Positions 57,755 through 64,000 of a DNA stretch of 64,000 nt are shown here, in pieces. The first letter of the stretch is position 1, and every line of letters begins with the position of its first letter. The position numbers and the translations under genes are program-made. Source of the stretch: Psychrobacter sp. PL19 (GTDB taxonomy: Bacteria; Pseudomonadota; Gammaproteobacteria; Pseudomonadales; Moraxellaceae); NCBI RefSeq assembly GCF_017875835.1, contig NZ_JAGING010000001.1:682001-746000 (forward strand), given 5' to 3'. The notes below the pieces were generated by a model. The model did not search any database. It saw only the letters and a program-made list of their open reading frames with translations, and was not told the DNA's origin.

Positions 57755-58013
57755 AGGGGGTCAATACCTAAGTTTTGAAATAAAAATTTTTAAAATAAAA
57801 AGTTTTAAAATAAAAAATGTGTCGAAAGGGTATAGATAATCAGCCGGCAGTTTACAACCGCTAAATAGTACAGCTCATACGCTCACTTTATTCCTAGATA
57901 CAGCACTTCCATATATAGTCTTAAAGTCAGCACATGATGAGACCTCTAATAAAACCTTTATTATTAAAAGTCTCAATCCAACAGCCTCGATTTGATTTAG
58001 CTTTTTAAAAAAA

Positions 58014-58535
58014 CTAAGCGTCATCACTACTATCATCAATATCTAATTGTGATAAGACCGCAATCATTTCAAGTACAACCATTGCTGCTTCAGAGCCTTT
58101 ATTACCCGCTTTGGTGCCCGCGCGTTCAATCGCTTGTTCAATGCTGTCAGTCGTCAAGACACCATTAGCAACGGGAATATTATAGTCGGTAGCGACACTG
58201 CTTAAGCCTTTTGCTGACTCGTTGGCGACAAAATCAAAATGCGGGGTGCTACCACGAATAATGGCACCTAAAGCAATGATCGCATCGAAACGATCAGATT
58301 CAGCAGCACGCTGGGCAACTAGTGGCAATTCAAAAGCACCAGGTACGCGAATGACGGTAATATTACTGCCTAAAACACCGTGACGTAGTAGCGCATCAAT
58401 GGCGCCATCAACCAATGACTCTACAACAAAACCATTAAAACGGGTGACGACGATACCAATACGGGCGTCGGTATTTTGGTGTAAATTGCCGTCAATATGA
58501 GTGACGGCATCGCGTTGCTGTTGTAAATTTGACAT
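58014..58535 (-). CDS. ribH: 6,7-dimethyl-8-ribityllumazine synthase
   Basis: RibH joins the pyrimidine and 3,4-dihydroxybutanone-phosphate precursors of riboflavin. The 173-residue protein has the family landmarks [48 protein letters not shown] (usually RGGTPHF) and [28 protein letters not shown] lies 8 nt before the ATG. It is followed after 258 bp by nusB. Confidence 0.96.
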   Translation of the reverse strand: MSNLQQQRDAVTHIDGNLHQNTDARIGIVVTRFNGFVVESLVDGAIDALLRHGVLGSNITVIRVPGAFELPLVAQRAAESDRFDAIIALGAIIRGSTPHFDFVANESAKGLSSVATDYNIPVANGVLTTDSIEQAIERAGTKAGNKGSEAAMVVLEMIAVLSQLDIDDSSDDA

Positions 58536-58649
58536 GGGAGTATCCTTGATTCTAGATAGAAGTATTTGTTAAGTTAAGTGATTCATTTTATTGATTATCG
58601 AAGGGCTAGATAAATGAAAATAAGTGGTTAACGCTATAATAGCATTTTT

Positions 58650-59432
58650 TTACAAGCGCATCTGTATCCCTTGGCTTGCCATGTAGTGCTTCGCTTCAGA
58701 AATAGTATGTTCACCGAAGTGAAAAATACTGGCTGCAAGCACTGCATCAACGCCACCTTTGAGAACACCGTCAGCTAAATGTTGCAGGTTGCCCACGCCA
58801 CCTGAGGCAATCACGGGTATATTTACTTGCTCAGTAATTTGCTTCATAAGCTCTAAATCATAGCCCTTTTTGGTACCATCGCCATCCATCGAGGTGACCA
58901 ACAGCTCACCGGCGCCCAGATCAGCCATTTTTAGCGCCCACGCAACGGCATCAATACCCGTTGGTTTGCGTCCACCATGGGTGAAAATTTCCCAACGCGG
59001 GATTATAATACCATCGACGTTAATATCGGCAACGCGCTTGGCATCGATAGCGACCACAATACATTGGTTGCCAAATTTTTGTGACGCCTCACCAACGAAC
59101 TCAGGAGTAAATACTGCTGCTGAATTAATAGCCACTTTATCCGCGCCTGCATTCAACAGATTGCGAATATCGGCGATTTTACGCACGCCGCCGCCAACTG
59201 TTAGCGGGACAAACACGGTCTCTGCCATACGTTCAACGGTATGATAAGTCGTGTCTCGCTCATCATTAGTTGCCGTAATATCTAAAAAGGTAATTTCATC
59301 GGCACCTTGTTCATTGTAGCGTTTTGCCACTTCGACAGGATCACCGGCATCCTTAATATCGACAAATTGCACGCCTTTAACCACGCGGCCATTATCGACA
59401 TCCAAGCAAGGAATGATACGCTTTGCTAACAT
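58650..59432 (-). CDS. hisF: Imidazole glycerol phosphate synthase subunit HisF
   Basis: HisF is the cyclase half of the HisFH complex in histidine synthesis, producing IGP and AICAR. The 260-residue TIM barrel opens [20 protein letters not shown], with the catalytic Asp of CLDVDNG, and contains [20 protein letters not shown], the second Asp in VAIDAKR, and [13 protein letters not shown] use the ATG at 59432; it matches the family N terminus and has AAGGTG upstream. A GTG four codons earlier is in frame. No other his genes are adjacent. Confidence 0.96.
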   Translation of the reverse strand: MLAKRIIPCLDVDNGRVVKGVQFVDIKDAGDPVEVAKRYNEQGADEITFLDITATNDERDTTYHTVERMAETVFVPLTVGGGVRKIADIRNLLNAGADKVAINSAAVFTPEFVGEASQKFGNQCIVVAIDAKRVADINVDGIIIPRWEIFTHGGRKPTGIDAVAWALKMADLGAGELLVTSMDGDGTKKGYDLELMKQITEQVNIPVIASGGVGNLQHLADGVLKGGVDAVLAASIFHFGEHTISEAKHYMASQGIQMRL

Positions 59433-59622
59433 AGGGGCTTTCACCTTATAATCAATTCATTCGTAGGCGCTAGTCTAGCAAAATCGCCGCTATATCAGGC
59501 ATATTTTCGCCAAATTAATGCATTTTTTGCTAAAGTTTATCCATACATAGCGAGATTGTCGCCATTACCTGTTGAAATTGTCCTATTTAACTTTCTAATC
59601 TAATTGTCCTAAGTGAGATGTC

Positions 59623-60858
59623 ATGTCTGTTTATACCCAGTTAACCGATGATCAATTTGCCGCATTCTGTCAAAGCTTTGGCGTCCAATTCGTTCGTGCG
59701 ATTCCTATTACCCAAGGGATAAAAAACTCCAACTGGTTTATTCAGACAACAACCGATGCCGAGGGTGATTACTCTTATGTATTCACTCTATTTGAAGAGC
59801 GGCCACCCAGTGATATTGAAAAGATGGCGGTTATTTTAAACCAGCTAAATGGTAAATTAGCGGTTGCCGCACCCTTGCCTATTGTCGAGTCAAGCTTTGA
59901 TATTAATAATGATGGTCTGAATGATAAAAGTAATGCAAGTGACAACAAACGCTATGTGATGCATTACGAAGATAAAGCAATTACTGTAGTGCCCTGTCTA
60001 GCAGGCACACATCCTGAGCAAACCACCCAAAGCATGTGTCATGAAATAGGCGCATCGTTAGCGGTATTGCACGAAACGCTACAAGAGTTACAGCCTGCCG
60101 AAGATTATGGCGTGGCGCTGTATCCTTGGGCTGAAGTGCGTGATCGCGAAATGCAGTTTATGCCGAGCGACGAGGCCAAGCTGATGAGCGATATTTGGCA
60201 CTCTTATACTGATTTACCATTGGCGATATTGCCAAAAGGGCTGTGTCATTTAGATATGTTTGCGGATAATACCTTGTGGGACTTACCATTAAATAGAGGT
60301 CAAAAAGGCCACGAGCGCCTTACAGGTCTGTTAGACTTTACTGAGGTTAGCGTTGATCATTATGTGATGGATATTGCCATTGCCATCAACGATTTTTGTA
60401 CCACTTGGGGTGGCGCTGAGCAAGGTGAGTCGGTAGCGTTTGATCGCCAAAAAATGCGGGCTTTTCTTCAAGGCTATGAGTCTAAAAGAACACTTGGCGC
60501 CGATGAGCAGCGTGCATTACCAGTGATGCTGGCCAAAGCAGCTGTCATCTTTTGGCTACTGCGTCTCAACGTCATTCACTACAACCGTACTGAAGGGCGC
60601 ACTGGTGACAATATCATGGTCAAAAATCCTGACCTGATGAAACGACTGGCTGCTTATCATTGGGCACACGTTGAAAAGGCGCAAGGTAGTGTATTTGTGC
60701 TGCTAAATACTGAGCAAGCTAGTGAACAAATACAAGGTATTTTTAGTACCAGCAAGCAAGCACAGCAAGCGCTGGAACGCTTACAAACTGACCAAAGCAA
60801 GCAAACTGACCACAGCAAGCTGATTATTCAAGAATGTACCCTGGATCAGCTATTATAA
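59623..60858 (+). CDS. thrB: Homoserine kinase (Pseudomonas-type, APH fold)
   Basis: It phosphorylates homoserine for threonine synthesis. The 411-residue protein is of the aminoglycoside-phosphotransferase fold used in Pseudomonas and Moraxellaceae. It has SVYTQLTDDQFAAFCQSFG, GIKNSNWFIQT, the catalytic loop GLCHLDMFADNTL (a D-x3-DN Brenner-like site) and LLDFTEVSVDHYVMDIAIAI. It is longer than the usual 316-330 residues owing to a Asn/Asp-rich insert near residues 92-108 and a C-terminal extension from about 355 (VFVLLNTEQASEQIQGIFS) rich in Gln, Thr and Ser. Confidence 0.92.
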   Translation: MSVYTQLTDDQFAAFCQSFGVQFVRAIPITQGIKNSNWFIQTTTDAEGDYSYVFTLFEERPPSDIEKMAVILNQLNGKLAVAAPLPIVESSFDINNDGLNDKSNASDNKRYVMHYEDKAITVVPCLAGTHPEQTTQSMCHEIGASLAVLHETLQELQPAEDYGVALYPWAEVRDREMQFMPSDEAKLMSDIWHSYTDLPLAILPKGLCHLDMFADNTLWDLPLNRGQKGHERLTGLLDFTEVSVDHYVMDIAIAINDFCTTWGGAEQGESVAFDRQKMRAFLQGYESKRTLGADEQRALPVMLAKAAVIFWLLRLNVIHYNRTEGRTGDNIMVKNPDLMKRLAAYHWAHVEKAQGSVFVLLNTEQASEQIQGIFSTSKQAQQALERLQTDQSKQTDHSKLIIQECTLDQLL

Positions 60859-60927
60859 ATATTATTGCCATATTACTAAACTTATTTGTCATAAAACCAT
60901 ACATTCTTAACCTTCAAAGGCGACCTA

Positions 60928-61230
60928 ATGACCAACCAAGTCGATAACTGGCACAAACTGGCACGCTACGATACCAATATGCAAGGTGAGCTGCATGCCA
61001 CTCTGCTCAGAAATAATAATATAACGGTATCACTACAAGCCCTGAGTGGTATACCCGGCATGAATTCAGGGGCAGTCTTGTGGGTACAAGATACTGATCT
61101 GGCACAGGCTCAGCGTATCTTGGGTAGCATCGAGACAGATGGTGCCGCACTGCTAGATGAGATGTTTGATGAATCGCAAGACAACATGACAACCAATCCA
61201 ATGGATGACAATAACGGTGGTAATGCATAA
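60928..61230 (+). CDS. DUF2007 domain protein
   Basis: The 100-residue protein has the DUF2007 (putative signal-transducing) domain: WHKLARYDTNMQGELHATLL, then LSGIPGMNSGAVLWVQ, then DLAQAQRILGS. The C terminus is acidic and Asn-rich. The family is small and of unknown molecular role, sometimes fused to or next to zinc-binding domains. Its stop codon abuts the ATG of the amidotransferase gene, so the two are probably co-translated. It sits 69 bp after thrB. Confidence 0.8.
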   Translation: MTNQVDNWHKLARYDTNMQGELHATLLRNNNITVSLQALSGIPGMNSGAVLWVQDTDLAQAQRILGSIETDGAALLDEMFDESQDNMTTNPMDDNNGGNA

Positions 61231-62127
61231 ATGTGTCAACTATTAGGAATGAACTGTAATACCCCGACCGATATCGGTTTTAGCTTTTCAGGATTTCGCC
61301 GTCGTGGTGGTATGACCGATAGCCATGAAGATGGTTTTGGCATTGCGTTTTTTGAGCGTAGTGCCTGTGATACAGATAATGTTGCAGCCGGACTGCGGCT
61401 ATTTCATGATAACCATCCCAGTCACCTGTCACCAGTTGCAGACCTGGTTAATAATTATCCGATCAAAGCTATGAATGTCATTGCTCATATTCGAAAGGCC
61501 ACCCAAGGTCAAAACTGCTTGGCCAACACTCATCCTTTTGTCCGTGAAGTATGGGGCGAACAATGGGTATTTGCCCATAATGGCCAGATGAACAGTGAAT
61601 TTATTAAACGCTGCCAGCGCTTGCAAGATAATGGTAATGCTTCACATTGCCAACCGGTGGGCTCAACCGACTCTGAAATGGCATTCTGTTATTTAGTCAA
61701 TCGACTCAAAAGTAGTTTTAAATCCCGTCCTGATGACCAAACGCTTTTTAGCTTTTTGACTACCCAATGTCGTTATTTATCGGCGAACGGTTTGTTTAAT
61801 TGCTTGATATCGAATGGTAATTGGCAATTGGCCTATGCCGGTAGTTTGCTGTTTTATCTGACCCGTCAAGCTCCGTTTGGTGAAGCAAAATTAGCCGATG
61901 ATGATCTGGCGATTAATTTTGGTGATTTGACCACCGATAAAGATAAAGTGACCATATTAGTAACCGTGCCACTGACTGAAAATGAAAAGTGGCAACAGCT
62001 GGCCGTCAATGAATGCCTAATATTTCAAGATGGCGATATAGTATATAAAGACAGCCCAAGCCAGCGTAAGTTCTTGACTATTGAGGAAGGGGTCGCGATT
62101 GCAAGGTCGGTTGGGGCGAGTATTTAG
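61231..62127 (+). CDS. Class II glutamine amidotransferase (YafJ-like)
   Basis: The 298-residue protein begins MCQLLGMNCNTPTDIGFSFS, with Cys 2 as the N-terminal nucleophile after methionine removal. It has the family segments RRRGGMTDSHEDGFGIAFF, VIAHIRKATQG and WVFAHNGQM. It consists of the glutaminase domain only, without a fused acceptor domain, as in E. coli YafJ. The physiological acceptor is unknown. It begins directly after the DUF2007 stop codon. Confidence 0.9.
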   Translation: MCQLLGMNCNTPTDIGFSFSGFRRRGGMTDSHEDGFGIAFFERSACDTDNVAAGLRLFHDNHPSHLSPVADLVNNYPIKAMNVIAHIRKATQGQNCLANTHPFVREVWGEQWVFAHNGQMNSEFIKRCQRLQDNGNASHCQPVGSTDSEMAFCYLVNRLKSSFKSRPDDQTLFSFLTTQCRYLSANGLFNCLISNGNWQLAYAGSLLFYLTRQAPFGEAKLADDDLAINFGDLTTDKDKVTILVTVPLTENEKWQQLAVNECLIFQDGDIVYKDSPSQRKFLTIEEGVAIARSVGASI

Positions 62128-62133
62128 GGATAT

Positions 62134-62715
62134 TTAATTAGCCAAACAAACCCCACAACAGCGCTTAAACTTCTCACCAGACCCACAAATACACGGCTGC
62201 TTTTGGCCCACTGACATCGAGACAGTTGGGTCAAGGAAGTACCAGCGTTCTTTATCTCCAGAAGCAGACTTATCTGTCACTTTTACCCGGTCTGTCACTT
62301 TTACAAAGCTAGATAACTCATGATGCGCCTGTAATCCATCTTCAGTATTATAATAAGCCTTAAACTCAACTTGAGCATGACGCTTACCAATTTTTGGCGT
62401 GTGCTGTACGACCTCTAGCCCTGCCCAATCCGTTTCCTTTGCCCAAGACTCAATGGCATTAATATCAAGCAAAGCCTGCTGAGCAGGCACAGTGGTCTTG
62501 ACAATATAATCCGCCTTTACTAATACGAACGCGCTATAACGAGTGCGCATCAGCCGTTCAGCGCTCTCAGCTTGAGCGCCAGCGCTGTTATCAGTACCGT
62601 CTTCATCAAGGCTATCATGATAAGGCTGACAGCAGTCTTTATAGGCTAATGCGTTGCTAGAAATGGCTAACGACGGATTGATTTGGCAAGGGCAATTCTT
62701 TATAGAAAGCGGCAT
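62134..62715 (-). CDS. ychJ: YchJ family SEC-C motif protein
   Basis: The 193-residue protein has the YchJ central domain (AERLMRTRYSAFVLVKADYI, VEFKAYY) flanked by cysteine clusters. The N-terminal cluster CPCQIN is separated from DCCQPYH by a 17-residue insertion. The C-terminal SEC-C zinc motif QPCICGSGEKFKRCCG is complete. The function is not established. It ends 6 bp from the convergent amidotransferase stop. The 41-bp gap to the next minus-strand gene suggests an operon. Confidence 0.88.
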   Translation of the reverse strand: MPLSIKNCPCQINPSLAISSNALAYKDCCQPYHDSLDEDGTDNSAGAQAESAERLMRTRYSAFVLVKADYIVKTTVPAQQALLDINAIESWAKETDWAGLEVVQHTPKIGKRHAQVEFKAYYNTEDGLQAHHELSSFVKVTDRVKVTDKSASGDKERWYFLDPTVSMSVGQKQPCICGSGEKFKRCCGVCLAN

Positions 62716-62755
62716 AGCATGCTCTAATAATTGAGGAATACGTTCTTAATAAATT

Positions 62756-63472
62756 TTAAGATAACAAGTTTTTTATAAAGGTAGGTAGCATACCGACTTT
62801 GAGCTTTGCCCAAGGGGCAGGATCGCGCAGCTGTTCCCAAAACGGTGCAAAAGGTGGGGCTGCGAATACTAGTAATGCCAGTAGTGCATATAATATTAGA
62901 TACCACCAGCGGTCTTTGTGTTGATAAAACTTCATCGCCGTACCGGACGAGCGCTTCATGGTCATCCCTGATAGATTCACGCTGTACATCTCATCCAGTA
63001 GCAAATGTACCATTGCGCCACCGAATAAGAATAGACCGTAAAACCAGCTGGCCATTAGTGGATTGTGCACTGCATAATAGCTCAAATATGTCAGTCCAAG
63101 CCCCAATATCGCCATGTAAGGCACCGAATGAATGACGCCACGATGCACAGTCATGCTAGTAAATACTTGAAAGACCACATAACGCATAAAACCGTAACCC
63201 GCCAGCCAGAGTGCTATTAAGGCCAGTAAGCTTAGCTCACTGCGCCAATGCATCACCAGCCCAAAGGCAAAGATAAAGGACGCAATATTAAAGCCCAATT
63301 TAATTGGGGTCGAGTTATCAGAGTCTAGATCAGGCAGCAGCCCGCCTATCGTGCCGAGCGCCACGCATATTAAAAACCCTGAGTCATTCAACAGACCGGC
63401 TTTATAAACGGTTAAACCTAGTATACCGCTTACTGCAAATGCGCCATTTAAGTGGGTATTAAAATTCGCCAT
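62756..63472 (-). CDS. YdjM-like membrane-bound metal-dependent hydrolase
   Basis: The 238-residue membrane protein belongs to the LexA-regulated YdjM/DUF457-type family. The family's metal ligands are visible: NTHLNGAFAVSG (His), GGLLPDLDSDNSTP (Asp), VHRGVIHSVPY (two His) and HLLLDEMYSVNLSG (His, Asp). About six hydrophobic segments span the membrane. E. coli YdjM is under LexA control; here no LexA box was looked up exhaustively or found. It is divergent from a DUF3025-like gene with a TATAGT-N6-ACTATA site between. Confidence 0.82.
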   Translation of the reverse strand: MANFNTHLNGAFAVSGILGLTVYKAGLLNDSGFLICVALGTIGGLLPDLDSDNSTPIKLGFNIASFIFAFGLVMHWRSELSLLALIALWLAGYGFMRYVVFQVFTSMTVHRGVIHSVPYMAILGLGLTYLSYYAVHNPLMASWFYGLFLFGGAMVHLLLDEMYSVNLSGMTMKRSSGTAMKFYQHKDRWWYLILYALLALLVFAAPPFAPFWEQLRDPAPWAKLKVGMLPTFIKNLLS

Positions 63473-63563
63473 AAAACTTTACCATAAAATTTCGCCATCG
63501 ATAGGCGTTCGTCTAGCTGTAAAAAAGCGCCTTATGATACCATGAGCCATCACGCCAAACTCA

Positions 63564-63581
63564 TATAGTCAGTCCACTATA
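63564..63581. repeat. Short inverted repeat TATAGT-N6-ACTATA
   Basis: TATAGT and ACTATA flank CAGTCC. The same form, also with a 6-bp spacer, occurs at 26992-27009, and the arms equal the ends of the 138-bp palindromic repeats. It lies 92 bp upstream of the YdjM-like gene. Confidence 0.5.
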
Positions 63582-63726
63582 TTTGTGACTTATTATCTAG
63601 CGAGCTCGATGCAACTGGCTTAATAAACGACATATAGCCTGCACACGAGTTCCTTATACCACCGTTATATTGAATTGCTTATAGCTACTGAACAGTAAAA
63701 GCCATAGGTAAGATAGAGAGTTCATC

Positions 63727-64000
63727 ATGACTGTTACTGCTGTACCATCCTTGTCATCAACTACTGTTAAATCAAATGTTATGAATGCCTCTTTAGATGT
63801 AAAATTAGAGGCAAGCCTTGCTACTATTGATTGGCAAGCACCGTGGTTAAGTCATCTTAGCCAACTGAGTTATCTCAGCCAAACGGTAGCAAGCTTAAGT
63901 AAGCAAATGAGCGGCTCTAATACAGTAGATGAGAATTCAGAAGGTGTTTTTGATCATGTGTCTAACCCTCTGCCGAATCATATCTCCAATCACATCTCCA
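63727..64000 (+). CDS. DUF3025-like protein, N-terminal part
   Basis: An open frame begins at ATG 63727 (MTVTAVPSLSS) and runs off the right edge after 91 codons. The segment TIDWQAPWLSHLSQLS matches the opening of DUF3025 proteins (a DW-x-PW-type motif). AGAGAG lies about 7-8 nt upstream of the ATG. The visible sequence is Ser/Asn-rich otherwise. Family assignment is tentative because the conserved core lies beyond the window. Confidence 0.6.
   Translation, partial: MTVTAVPSLSSTTVKSNVMNASLDVKLEASLATIDWQAPWLSHLSQLSYLSQTVASLSKQMSGSNTVDENSEGVFDHVSNPLPNHISNHIS

Overview
The window is chromosomal DNA from a gammaproteobacterium of the family Moraxellaceae, most likely Psychrobacter. The evidence is the 16S rRNA sequence, the moderate A+T richness, and protein-level resemblance of the housekeeping genes (thrS-infC, parE, argA, glmU-glmS, ribH-nusB-thiL-pgpA, hisF, thrB) to that group. 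No search could be run, so the genus call rests on recognition.

Layout: 1-2647 holds the end of an unknown gene, then infC (AUU start) and thrS on the minus strand. 2648-3403 is non-coding and carries a TAGA microsatellite. 3404-16934 contains two near-identical ribosomal RNA operons in direct tandem (16S, tRNA-Ile, tRNA-Ala, 23S, 5S, terminator), offset by exactly 7538 bp. They are separated by about 1.5 kb of unique DNA holding a decayed IS3-family element and an extra promoter for the second operon. 16954-31935 is ordinary core genome: a DUF1289 protein, yqiA-parE, an acyltransferase, an SDR, a large MscS-like membrane protein, an FKBP lipoprotein, argA, a secreted protein, a patatin lipoprotein and recG.

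32971-45887 is an envelope and stress-related stretch: an OmpW-type porin, an RND efflux adaptor-pump pair, an amine oxidase, a ChrR-like cupin, two divergently placed LysR regulators, a pirin and a glutathionyl-hydroquinone reductase. 45941-50614 is accessory DNA. It has decayed mobile-element fragments, a three-gene set (type III polyketide synthase, FAD oxidoreductase, SAM methyltransferase) and a defective IS5-family element. The enzyme types match those that make phenolic lipids or quinones in the Streptomyces srsABC pathway. This is the best candidate in the window for an undescribed system.

50970-64000 returns to core genome: glmU-glmS (UDP-GlcNAc synthesis), ribH-nusB-thiL-pgpA, hisF, thrB, a DUF2007 protein with a class II amidotransferase, ychJ, a YdjM-like membrane protein, and the start of a DUF3025-like gene. 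Three same-orientation copies of a 138-141 bp imperfect palindrome with TATAGT/ACTATA ends lie at 40485, 52836 and 54598; two of them bracket glmU. Two short sites of the form TATAGT-N6-ACTATA, at 26992 and 63564, may be deletion relics of the same element. NusB, ThiL and RecG each carry unusual low-complexity additions, the NusB tail being longer than its functional domain.
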